Program-made: the position numbers and the translations under genes | Origin: Basidiobolus meristosporus CBS 931.73 | Lineage: Eukaryota; Basidiobolomycota; Basidiobolomycetes; Basidiobolales; Basidiobolaceae | Reading direction: 5' to 3' | Assembly (NCBI GenBank): GCA_002104905.1 | Contig: MCFE01000030.1 | Span: 160,927-224,926, forward strand | DNA: 64,000 nucleotides | Shown here: in pieces, positions 1 through 10,999 of the stretch | Position numbering within the stretch: position 1 is the stretch's first letter | Layout: the number at the start of each line of letters is the position of its first letter | The notes under the pieces: model-generated | Told to the model about the DNA's origin: nothing | What the model saw: the letters and a program-made list of their open reading frames with translations, nothing else | Databases searched by the model: none

Positions 1-602
1 AATAGGGATGTATTTGCGAGAATTCCAAAAGACCTTTGGATTAGGCTATCCACCTCTCCTAGAACGAATATAGTTACTCAGTCCTTCAATATCAGGTATG
101 CAAATGACCCCAGTCTACCGAGAACGGATGGAGTTTTCTGAGCTTTACACAGATTCTGGTGCCTGGTCATTGCAATCTTTCCTCAGTAAACATTACTCAT
201 ATTAGTGCTGACCGAGGAAAGTAGTCGCACTTCACAATATAGCCTCAGGATATTCTTGTTTGAGATTTTGGCTTCAGCATCGAGCATTCTCGACTAGAGC
301 AAAGCCACCTACAAGGCTGATGTGCAATAGATTGTCGGCGCTGCAGTTGCAAACTATCCAATCCACCTAGGTTTATTCTTCTTGGAGCTCACCACGTAGA
401 TTACAGAAGAAAGTTTGCGTCAACCTGCTGGTGCTTGATGACTGGAGCAGATACCCAATCAACATGTAGTTTCCCGCCTTCCCAAAATCCAGGGATTATT
501 TTTAGGGTCAGTTAGGTATGCCAATGGTTTTGATTTAATCTTGTTGCATGATCATCTCATTACCAATAGGCGGTGTAGTGTAGTTCCCTAAGCTTGTTCA
601 AG
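1..602. other. intergenic, no gene recognised
   Basis: I see no convincing open frame, RNA gene or repeat here. The stretch directly precedes the ATG of the PTAR1-like gene and probably contains its promoter and 5' leader. No motif is clear enough to name. Confidence 0.4.
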
Positions 603-2101
603 ATGGAGTATACGCCGGAGGTTTTGTACGAGAAGCTCACAAAGATACTTTATAGAAGTGAAGAATTGTAAGTGGAGCACTTTTGAAGTTCATGGTTCCC
701 ATTTAACAACGACATAAGAGAAGAACTGGGTCTTCTCCCAGTGGCGGGTAATCTAGATGGTTCTGAGCATGCTCCTTTTGTTCTACTCGAAAACCGCCTA
801 GGAATTCCTCTTCAATACGTCACTACGATATATAAGTGCGCCTGGGGGAAGTTTTGTTCCTTGAGAAGTGCTGGTTCAGGATCCGACAAAGGTAGCTATC
901 AATCTGCACTGAACTCCGATGTCAAGCGAGGTTACCTTTGTCATTGAAGAAGCTAACCTCTCAACATAGAGGCACTCACAAGATTGGACTGTTGTATGAA
1001 AAGCCTAATAATCATTAATCCTGAATGCTACTCTGCCTGGAATCTACGGTATTTCTAGTCCAGCCTAGGCGGAATTAAACTCAGCACTAACTTTCACTAA
1101 CCTCTGGTCACTTCTAAGTAAGCAACTGGTTCAGCAGGGACAATTGGATCCCGCCAACGAGCTGCCGTTCATAGAATTGTTGTTCACTTTCCCACAGCAT
1201 AACAAAAGCTATACCACCTGGCATCATCGGTAAATCCTGCTGAGACTTTGCGCTGGCCTGCCGGGCTCATATATTTGTTGGATTAGGAAATGGGTCATTG
1301 AGCTGATAGCAGCCAAGACGTCATGCATGCCGTCAGTGATCAAGGAGATCGAAATCTGCAGTCGTGTAGGAGAGCTCTATCCCAAAAATTACAATGCTTG
1401 GGTTCATCGGCAATGGATCCTTAAGTATATCGACAATCAACAAGCACTGCTTGAGGAGTTGGAACGAGTCACCTATTGGAACAACTCTCACATCTCTGAT
1501 CATTCAGGTTTTCATCATCGAGAACAGGTTCTCCTACGTATCTGCCAACAATTGGGGGTTCTGTCATCGATAGGAAGAGTCTCTAGAATCAACATTATGG
1601 AGAAATCCAATTCAGTGTCTTCGAATGTATCCCTTCTCAACGCCAGTCTGGATGAGCAGAGGCCACTGCTTGATTTGTGGCTTGCCGAGTTCCGGTACAC
1701 AAAAGAGCTGCTGACCCGCTACCCAGAGCACGAGACACTTTGGTATCATCTTCGTTTTTGCTACTTTTACTGGAGATTGATTGGTTTTGAAGAGCTGAGT
1801 CCAGACATTGAAGAGTCAAATACGGCCTGGCCTTGCTTACATTCCGAGATGAATTTCGTGGAGCAATTCATTGAGCTCAACGCTCATGACTCTGATGAAG
1901 CCACTTACGCTTTATCATATAAGCTGTACATCCTTGAACTTGTAAGATACACACCCTCTAATGTCCTCGTGATGTTTGACTGATTTTGGTATTTTACAGA
2001 ATCAGCAAGAAGTCATGCCGACGATGGCACAGCTAGCAGAACTTTCCAAGCATTCTAACTACTATGCGGCACACCTTCCAGCCTCATCAAGGCCCACATG
2101 A
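603..2101 (+). CDS. PTAR1: PTAR1-like protein prenyltransferase alpha-subunit repeat protein
   Basis: Six exons can be joined in phase: 603-667, 719-891 (or to 930), 970-1048, 1119-1229, 1287-1941 and 2000-2101, giving about 394 (or 407) residues. Introns are GT-AG, with CTAAC branch points in the second and third. The product carries repeated PPTA motifs: CYSAWNLR, KSYTTWHHRKWV, NYNAWVHRQWIL and HSGFHHREQVL, the last two around residues 165-215, plus a later HETLWYHLR repeat. The N-terminal GLLPVAGN...LLENRLGIPL segment matches the start of PTAR1 rather than the farnesyl- or Rab-transferase alpha subunits. PTAR1 is known to pair with the RabGGT beta subunit as geranylgeranyltransferase III, which lipidates the SNARE Ykt6; that role is inferred here. 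The end of exon 2 is ambiguous because GTAGCT at 892 and GTTACC at 931 both keep the frame. No disabling change is seen. Confidence 0.82.
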
Positions 2102-3439
2102 TGTTTTTGGCGGTGATACCTCAAGCAATCTCTGGATCAACCAGTCAAATACTGCGTATCAAGGGAGTGTAGCTGAATAAAAATCTAATCTCACACCTCA
2201 CCGACTGGATTTTGGAGTTGGAAACTAGGCTCATTGCCACCTTGGACGTAGGAAGTACAAAACACCTTTCCTTGAGATATTCTTATGATAACATTTACAA
2301 AGTTGCGGGAATGCAAATGCCTTACTGTTGCTCAATATACCAACAGTGAATAAGATACATCCTTTAGCCCTCCAGATCCTTTTGAGCACTTCTGAATAAA
2401 TCGTCGCTATTTTTACCAAACACACTATCAAATGAAGACTTACGTTTTAGCAAAATTTAAATGAGAATATGCTCATACCTGGCAGCATTCTAAATGCACG
2501 CTTTTGGTCTCCAGATCAGAGGAACCACATTATTAATGAACTGAAATTTCAGGATAAAAACAGTATAGCATGTTTCCTGTTTTCTACCATGTCTTTGAAA
2601 ATTGTATCCTTACAGGAATACTGGTGCATATGACTTTCTGTGTCACATCACATACTATATCCATGTGGAAGATATGAAATATATCTGCTTACTATCTCAT
2701 AATCCATACAGGTTACAATATCATTGGTGCTTTATTTGTTACTGCTCTCAAGTTTAGAGAGAGTGATCTGGTGTGCAGTGATGCCTCCATTATTGCAGCA
2801 CCTAAATTGAGTGGATAACAAAGTGAATGTGGATTCCTGTTGGGCATTTCTTAGATATCCATAGATTTATAAAATACAGACTTCAAGCTGAGGTCTGCTA
2901 GTACCAAGTGTTGAATAACTTGCGTCTGTATCTAAACTTTAACACTTAGATCCTGGTATATGATGCCACACAACACTGAGACTTTGCTAAGTGCTTATAG
3001 GCTTATAGGTGAATTGCTCATCAAGACACTCCCAAAGTATACATATCACTCTTAAATCTGATGGATCATTAAGTGAAGACAGTATGACTTGCTAGTACCC
3101 CCAACAATAGGACTCATCTACTCAAGAAGTTCCACAAGTTGTCACACAGAACAACATTGGTTCATTCATGCAACTGGATTAAAAAGTGGGCTGGAAAGTT
3201 CTTCAACAAGCTTGAAAATGTTTTCTGGGAATAAGGTCTACCTATTGCATCTAGGAGTAAAGGAGATTATAGATTTACCAACAACACCAAGGATGTCATA
3301 TGTGGAAGTGTCAAATGTGCTGTAAGGGGTACACACCAAAGATTTAATGAAGATAACTCTTAAGTGTATGGTAATAGGGATGTCAAGTTATCATTTGGTA
3401 TAAGCAAAAACAATTCATAATATCACATAGGTTTGTTAT
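2102..3439. other. AT-rich intergenic between PTAR1 gene and copia element
   Basis: This AT-rich stretch has only short open frames (for example 3089-3325, 78 codons) without recognisable domains. It may hold the PTAR1 terminator and very old repeat sequence. Nothing else can be supported. Confidence 0.35.
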
Positions 3440-4142
3440 TGTTGTAAAAATTCATAATTTCACCTAAATATTCCCCTAACTTAGTCACTTGGATCTGTTG
3501 TAAAATTCGGAATTTCCACCTAAATATTCACCTAACTTAGTCACTTAGATCTTTACCTTCAAATCCTAGAGAATACTGACCAAATTCCTTGTTGGGATTT
3601 ACTTAGTATATTTTCACCAAAATACCAGGTACCCACAACATGAAAATTCTCAAAGTTGTCCAAACAGCCCCAAACTTTGTACACATGTTCTTGAAGCCTT
3701 CCTTAACCTATTCTACGTGTTTGTTATGCCAAGATCATGTAAAAGTATAAATACTACTTTTACATTCAATAATTCATTAAGTGAAAACCACATAATCTAC
3801 TTGTTCTCCAAATCACTTCCAATATCTCCAAGACTCTTACAACAGGATCATTACCTACAAATCTTAGACAATGCTGACCAAATTCCTTGTTGGGATTTAC
3901 CTAGAATGTTTTCACCAAAACATCAGGTACCCATAACATGAAAGCTCTTAAAGTTGTCCAAACAGCTCCAAACTTTGCACACAAGTACTTGTGACCTTTG
4001 TGAGCAGACTCTATGTGTTTGCTGTGCCAAGACCATGTACAAGTATAAATACTACTTTGACATTCAGTAAATCATTAAATGAAAAGCCCATAATCTATTT
4101 GTTCTCCTAATCACTTCTAATATGTCCAAGAATCTTAAAACA
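3440..4142 (+). repeat. 5' LTR of the copia element, split by a solo LTR
   Basis: The LTR runs from TGTTGTAAAAATTC at 3440 to 3495, is interrupted by a complete younger LTR plus duplicated target (3496-3849), and resumes at 3850 to end with CTTAAAACA at 4142. The two halves rejoin in register against the intact LTR copy: the outer copy breaks after CTTGGATC and restarts with the ATTACC that follows the same GGATC. It contains a TATAAATACT box near 4044 that is probably the LTR promoter. Confidence 0.8.
3496..3844 (+). repeat. nested solo LTR (349 bp), TSD GGATC
   Basis: A complete LTR beginning TGTTGTAAAATTCGG and ending CTCTTACAACA (terminal TGTTG/CAACA inverted repeat). It is flanked on both sides by the direct repeat GGATC (3491-3495 and 3845-3849), the 5-bp target duplication expected for a copia integrase. 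It lies inside an older LTR of the same family. It has no internal region, so the full element was lost by LTR-LTR recombination after inserting. A TATAAATACTAC box lies near 3747. Confidence 0.88.
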
Positions 4143-5418
4143 GGCTATGAGCACCAGGCCGTACTCTTTACAATGTCCACAACTGCTAATACTGGAATCT
4201 CTCCTTTGGCTGAAAAGTTGGACAGATCTAACTACTAAGTTTGAAAGATGAGGATGACAATGCTGCTGCAGGAAAGAGGCCTTTGGGATATTCTTATGGG
4301 AGAGCAATCCCTACTAAAAGCATGGGAGACTAAGTTTTAAAGCACCAATAGAAAGCACACAGTGCCTTTCACTGCATTTACTCTAACATCAAAGACAAAT
4401 TGTTAATTCAATGCTCAAGAGCAAAACATCAAAGAATACCTGAAAAGCATTAGAAGACACCTACCAGTTATGGTTGGCTGCAAAGAAAATGCATCTTGGA
4501 CAAAAACTCTATACAACAAAGATGTTGCTAGGAGAAGAAATGAAAATCCAATCAACAGATTAACCCTGTTGATTGATAAGATGGAATCAGTGGGCTTACA
4601 AACCACAGAAGAAGATGTGAAAGTTACCCTCTTGAATAGCCTGACAGACAAGTCTCAGGGCCTTGTATAAGCCTTAGAGTCCTGAGCTGAAGATTTGACC
4701 TTAAACAACATATATGGAACTATTGTTACTGAAGAACTAAGAAAATCACGCACCAATAAAAAGGAAGAACAAAATGCCTTAACAAGCAATGGCAACCCAT
4801 AAAAAAGGTATCTGGGTCACTTTAGAGGCAATAGCACCCTGTTTTGCAACTATGGCAAAAGGAAAGAACACACATCTGACCAATGCTTTAAAAAGTGAGA
4901 TAATCAGCAGAAGAAGCCTGAATAAGTAATCACTGCAACAACTAAAAATAGACTATTCATATCTGCACAAAATATGACTGCAGGCAAGATCCTCAGATGT
5001 GGAATATTGACTCTGGAGCATCTCAAATCCTCACACACCAAAAAGAACTTTTAACTAATAGCAAGAAATTGCAGTTAAGAAGGTTTTCATGGATGACAAT
5101 AGAACACTTGATGCAGTTGGAGAAGGAACCATCCAGGTAAACCTTAGAAGCAATGAAGGAAGCCACACACTTACCTTCAAAGAAGTACTTTTTGCACCAG
5201 AAATAGCCAAGAACCTAATTTCTGCAAGAAAGGCAACAGCAGAAGGACTCAGTCTCAGCTTTGACAATTCTGGATATAGGATCACTAATCAAACTGATGC
5301 CCATATTGTTTTGGGTATCATAGATCAGAATCTAAACAAGCTGACTTATATTCCATCATATCTGGAAGCCAATAAAAGTAGGTTAAATGAAGCAATAACA
5401 ATGCTTTGGCACACCCTG
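4143..5418 (+). pseudogene. copia gag and aspartic protease remnant
   Basis: Starts soon after the LTR near an ATG at 4171 (MSTTANTG...LAEKLDRSNY). A gag-like stretch follows (4470-4670, DNSxTDKSQG type, UBN2 family) and then a degenerate CCHC knuckle near 4845-4900 (CNYG...HTSDQCF). The protease active site is seen as WNIDSGASQILTHQ near 4998-5040, followed by the pre-integrase domain (5089-5418) up to the LWH motif, where the DNA transposon interrupts. Several in-frame stops and shifts separate the pieces, so no functional polyprotein can be made. Confidence 0.8.
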
Positions 5419-5988
5419 TGAAAAAATATTTGATCCCATGGGTGGGTCCAATCCTGATCAGTTGTCAGGATCATGTTTGGACACCATCATAATACTGGCA
5501 GCTTGGAATTAGTGACCCCCTTGACAATCTTATGACAGGATCACAACTGTGTTTTGCTGATTTTACTGCCAAATAAAGTTATAAACCTTGACAGGGTTAG
5601 ATTGGTGCTGTGACAATAATTGCATGGCATTGTTGCAGTCTTGATGCACTCTACAACTACTTTAAATGAACCTAACTGGCCAGGAGTTCCAATTGCCTTA
5701 TATATCAAAAAACTTGACAGTATATCAACAGCCTCAAAGCAAGACACTGATGGCATTATTATGGTAGTTTGGCAGCCTAAAGCTAGTTCTGTATAATGCT
5801 ACTCTACCAATTTGCCAAATTGTATTTCCTTTTTCTACCTCCCCTTGTGCAATTCAGATATTCTGCTGTAGAATCACCCCTCTTTATTTGCTTACCCACT
5901 ACTACCTTGGGCATTCCACATATAGTTTGTATAAAAAAACTATGGCCTCCTGCTTACTAACCCCTAAAAATGTGTACACCTGCCACAA

Positions 5989-8584
5989 TTAATATACTTC
6001 TATTACCTCAACTTTATGGCTTTTTAGTGTGATACTTGCAAAGTTGCCATGTACCTTGTACTGCTGGTAACATATACATCTTGCAAACACATGCTTGGTT
6101 GTTGCCACTTCTGCCATGGATACCTCCTGAATATCTGCAAAGAACTTCTTGGTATTTAGCCAATATAGTCCTTCTCCCTGCTGGATTCTAGTCCCCCTTA
6201 TAGGTGCGCTCTGGCTTTGTTTGTGTGAATTCCATATTGAATAGTGCAGAAGTTGGCTTGTGACCATGAGAAATCTGGCATACCTTGGCAGAGTTTTCCT
6301 GATAAAAATTAGTTGCTTGTTGCACCCAACCTAACTTTGCATTACTAAACTGATTGCCCATGCATTGCGGCTGCTTAGCCTCTTAATGCCATAGGCATAG
6401 GTGTCTCCATGTGCACATTTGTCCTCAGTATTTTCCAACTCTTCCTGGCTGTCCTCTATGTGCCAACTCCTCACATTGATGATGGACTTGAAGGTAATAT
6501 TCTTGATCAGATTGGGATATGGTAGTATCTGCAACTTGACTTGTCTTCCTATCTCCCCACACATCCACTCCATAGGAAACTCCCAAAAGGTGAAGCAAGG
6601 CCTAATAATCTCCACACACTGTGCAAGATGGAGTAGAGAATGGATACAGTAGAGGCAGAGATCTACGCATTCAGCTTTATGCTTGTAGTATGGCCACTTG
6701 AATCCCATCATAAACTCCTCACACAACAGCTGTAGATGCATCAGTTTGGCATTGGTGATCTGCTTCTGGATAAATACTCCTACAATATCCACATATGACT
6801 CCAAATGCTTCCAATGTACTCTTTGTAGGAATGGCTTCAGAACGCCACTTGAATAAATACACATCCAGTTCATCCAGTCTTTGCAATTGTATTACCACAT
6901 ATGCATATGAATATTAATTGGAGCCCATGAGAGGTACTTAGGGTAGCAGATACTCTGTAATATCTTGCCAATTCTTTCATATTTCTCTGGTATCTTGAAG
7001 GGCTTATTTAGCTTGAAATGCCCTATGTACAACTTGGCCATCAGTAGAGGGATATTATTGAAAAGCAAATGCATAGCTCCCAGTGGAAAGCTTTTGCTCC
7101 AACAGATACCCTCTATCTCAAGTATTGGTGGTTTCAGATTGATTCCATATTCTGGCCAATGGCTTATAGCTTGCCAACTTTGCTGCAATTGCATGCTGAC
7201 TACTGTATGTTCTCTCTGTGGAAAGATGATGTTCTCAGTGCTGGTGTTTGGGTAATAATAATGTGAGTGAGTTATGGAGCAAATCCCCTGGATCTCACAC
7301 ATTTGACAGCAATACTGTCCATTGTGCCCAGAAAGCCTGCTATCTTGCTGATGACTGGGTATTTTCAATGCAGATAAAAATATGCACTTTTACATGACAG
7401 CCATTTACAGTTATCCTGCTGGAAAGCATACAAAATTCATCCAGTTATGGATACAGGTAGGTATCCAGGTTGGATGGTGATTTAGGCCCAGATACCAGTG
7501 AGACTACCATCAAATTATTGCTGTGATACCATACAATGGGCAGCAAATTCTGATTAATGAGAATTAGTGGCCAGCAGGATTTGCAGGTAGAGTACTTGTT
7601 TAATTAGAATTCATCAAGTGCTAAGGCAAATGCATGGTCATACATACCATCAAAGTAGCCCTTGCTTCTTAGCTGTTTGTAATGTTTGCCATCATATATA
7701 TTGGATATGTTTGCGCTTGATTGATACTCAGCACAATACTGTATAGCTTTGCAATATTTGTTGGAATGTATCAGCTTCCTCAGACAGGGTATAACTGGAA
7801 TATATCTGGAGTGTGAACAATGTTTTCCCTTGATAGTGGTGGATTCCTGACAATGTGGACAAATTGCAATGGTAGCATTTTTGGATGTGAATGCCATGCA
7901 ACTGTTAACACATGCGGGAATCAGTACAGTGTCTGGATCATATGATGCCAGCTGCATGACAGTTGTCCACTTGTACCATGTACATAGTAAGTTGCATGCC
8001 GGTATGATTTTGGCAAGAGGTAGTAATAAATCCTCAAAGCCCCCATTACTGATATTAGTGGAAACATGCCACTTCTCTAGCCACAATGTTACATCATTCA
8101 CCAGTAGATGGACTACTGGGCTCACTTGGCTCCACAAAGTATCCTTGGCATCTGTTTCATTGGGTGTTGTCTTGCTGCATATAGGGATTTGACTAGGCTC
8201 ATACATGGTACTGTTGTTAGGGGAGATAGGCTCAAAATCCATCAGTGAACCTTCTTCATCAGAGCTATCACTCTGCATGCCATATTCAGATGGCTGAGGT
8301 GAGCCTAAAGGTGGCATAAACTCACCTGACTCAGTTTGTGCAAGGTGACATAGATAGCCAGGTGCCTATATAGAAGTATCAACTGGCCTACAAGATAATG
8401 TTGGTACAGTAGTGACCAATGAATGGTCAAGTATTACTTGTGTGGCAAAACACTGGCCATGATCCTTGCAATACTTCCTATGCTGTCTGCATGCTTCATG
8501 GCTGAGAGGCTTGACACAATAGCCATATGGTGTTTTTTCTCTTCTCTTACAGCATTGAGTCAAAGTAGTCTTGTCCATGGGCAA
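5989..8584 (-). pseudogene. Tnp2-family transposase, interrupted
   Basis: Coding pieces on the minus strand are, in order, 8584-8366 (Cys/His-rich start, CCKRREKTPYGYC), 8317-7604, 7368-6892, 6873-6331 and 6267-5989. The second contains a zinc-binding segment (ICPHCQES...) followed by RYIPVIPCLRKL, typical of fungal Tnp2 transposases. The third has the GHNGQYCCQMCEIQGI...HYYYP block and SFPLGAMHLLFNNIPLLMAKL, the conserved core of that family. Together they would approach 800 residues. Some breaks may be introns, but stop codons between pieces suggest the copy is dead. The family cuts and re-joins transposon ends in the nucleus. The assignment rests on motif pattern, not on alignment. Confidence 0.7.
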
Positions 8585-8779
8585 ACAGCTTGACCTTCAA
8601 CAAAATCACGCTATTATATCCCTTTTGGTCAATACTCATGTGAACTGAAGACAGTCTTGTATTTGAGACATTGCACCTACATGAATGTAAGATTCAATGA
8701 TGACCCACCATAGTAAGCATTATAAATAAAGTTGTGGCACCACATACACATGTATATGTAACACAATTTCCCCTATGGT

Positions 8780-10269
8780 TTGACTCACTTCTGTATATAT
8801 GCTGTCATAACATCACCACCACCCATATTAGCAAGTATGTTGTCAGCTCATACCAAAGCATTAATGAGGCAATTAGGTGCAGTAGCTGATAGGATAGATG
8901 TAATGGCCCAGAGGAATCAGGAAATAGTCCAGAAACAGGATGAGCAGATAATACATGTAGAGCAATCAGTATCCCAGGTAGAGAAAGTAGTATCTTTGCT
9001 GCATAGAAGGAACTCAAGTAGCTCAATGTCACAGCCAAGAATTGAGCCATTTTTCAATGTAACAGCAGAGGAATACCATAGAGCCTTTGAAGCACAACAA
9101 CAGTGCCCAAAGATAAAGCCCACAAAAAAACCTATCACAGCATGGAAGGGAGACAATGTGGTGTTTATACCAAAGCCTAAAAATCCAAAGATATTGAAGA
9201 TTGGTGAAGCCATTAAGTGCAATAGTGAAGAGTGGGCTAATATTTGAGAGGCCATCAGTAGTCTAGCATGCCATGACCTGAAGGCTTGCATATCATGGAA
9301 CCATCAGGAACTCAAGGCCAAGCAGAATGCACTTGACTTGTTCTGTGAGCATTATCCTGGATTCAAACAGGCAAATAGATTTTGAGCCAGCATTGGTATG
9401 CTAAGAAAGTATCTTAAGAATAGCAGAAACTATCAAAGGCAGAAGAACAAGGGTGCCATGGCTAAAAGCTGGCAGCTTCCTCAAGAGCCTGTTACAAGCA
9501 GGGCCAAAAGCTCCAGACAAGCATCAAAGAGATTTCAGGTAGCTGGAAGAGTGCCAACTAGGGATAAGCAGGCAGATATGAATGCACCAGCACTACATTT
9601 GTCAAGGAAAAAGCATAGTACCACTCAAGAAGCACTCAGTCAGAGTAGCAGTGAAGGACCCAGCTATGATAAAAGGTGTCTTTTACAGGAGCCCATCACA
9701 GGTACGGTTGAGAGCTCAAAAGAAGCAGAAAGAAACATCAGGTTGCCAGAAGAGTGCCAACAAGGGACAAGCAGGTCAAAACAGATGTGTCAGAGCAGAG
9801 TTGATCTAGGAGAAAACATAGTGCTTTAAAAGAAGCACTCAGACAAAGTAGCAGTTAAAGACCTGGCAGTGATAAAGGAAAAGGTAAAGGGAAAAATGTC
9901 TACCCAAGCCTGAGACAGGGAGGCATGCAAAAAAAACTGTAGTTCTTGCCAATTAACACCACAAGTCAGGAACAGACTGAGTCCCATCATAGCCAAGAAG
10001 AACTACCAACAAGAAAACAGCTGTTTTCACAACAGTTGGAAGTGCAGCCAGTTGAGCTACACTCCAGCAAGGTTGATGAGTTTGCTGAAAATGGCAATTT
10101 GTCTACCACAGCCTCCACATCCTCCATTGTTGACAGAGTGGAGATCACACTGACAGACAAGACTACAATGTCAAGAGCTCAAAAGACCATCACAATGCCT
10201 GCAGTGGAATTTTGGAACATTAATAGGCACACCAAGAGGTTGCAGCACTTCTTCAAGAGCAGTGCTTAA
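8780..10269 (+). pseudogene. accessory ORF of the DNA transposon (coiled-coil protein)
   Basis: Divergent from the transposase, plus-strand frames at 8780-9247, 9398-9829 and 9946-10269 appear to be one broken gene. The N-terminal part has a coiled coil (residues about 25-75, QNQEIVQKQDEQ...VEQSVSQVEKVV) and then a WKGDNVVFIPKPKNP segment. The middle is basic and Gln/Ser-rich with an imperfect internal duplication. The C-terminal part (PVELHSSKVDEFAENGN...VEFWNINRHTKRL) is also present, better preserved, at 52777-53151 on the other strand. Position suggests a TnpA-like DNA-binding partner, but no known family was recognised. Confidence 0.55.
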
Positions 10270-10540
10270 GAAAACTTACTGGAATATTGCAAGGAATTAT
10301 TGCAACCTGAGCATTACAGCAGAAATACTTATTGAGTGGTAGATATTTGTGGAGTTATTTGTTGAGTGTGGAGTTGGGCTTAATGTTAGTGTAGGGTATA
10401 GGGACTTGCATAGGTCAATACATTTGGCAATTGAGGTACAACTGAAATGTTAACAGAAATAAATCAATTCATAGACATGAAAAGTAAGAGAAACAGTGGA
10501 GTCAGGAAGTAAGGAGTGTGAAAAAGAGGCAATAGCCAAT

Positions 10541-10751
10541 AGACTTGTTTCATTGTGCCATTGATCATAGTGCCAGAGATTGCTGTATATTTTGTTGTTA
10601 ATTTGATATTTTAGGGTCATATGCATGCCAATTTTGATCCCAAAATGGCACTGTATGGTACCATCTGGCACTCTGTGGCATGATCAGGCACCATCTGGCA
10701 TGTTATGACACTATTAGGCACTATGATCAGCTGGAATGATGGAACAAGTCT
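10541..10751. mobile_element. MITE copy 1 (211 bp), TSD AAT
   Basis: A 211-bp element with inverted ends AGACTTGTTTCAT / ATGGAACAAGTCT, the similarity extending about 35 bp inward (to GATCATAGTGCC). It is flanked by AAT on both sides. The related transposon copy at 52501-52519 lacks the insert and has a single AAT, which gives a natural empty site. No coding capacity. The interior has repeated TGGCAC/GTGCCA words that could fold back. Confidence 0.85.
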
Positions 10752-10999
10752 AATCAATGCACAAATGTAGGAGGCAATAGAGTGTCCAGGATCAGAAAGT
10801 GAGCAAATTGGCAGGGAGCCAATCAAAAGCCTCTTATAAATTGTTGTGATGAAAAGTTTTGACTAAGTTTTTTGTGAAATCTAGGGTGCAATTAGTTTTC
10901 AACAGTATCTGGACAGAGTCCTGATGGGATCAGTACCCCTTAGTCATGGGACTTTAGCACTGTGACAGCCTTTTGACTGGATCATCTCATTAATTTTTC

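Larger units (their letters stand above)
5416..10997. mobile_element. CACTA/Tnp2-like DNA transposon nested in copia
   Basis: The copia reading breaks at 5418 inside the LWH...GH motif and resumes near 10998 (IHFDYLHQMIKDQ), so the 5.6 kb between is an insertion. The ends are inverted: CCCTGTGAAAAAA at 5415 against the complement of TTTTTCATAGGG at 10986-10997. The element holds a minus-strand Tnp2-type transposase (5989-8584) and divergent plus-strand accessory frames (8780-10269), the two-gene layout usual for CACTA/EnSpm elements. Related right-end fragments occur at about 14700-15283 and 52360-53207. No target duplication could be fixed. A 211-bp MITE (10541-10751) lies inside. Confidence 0.68.
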
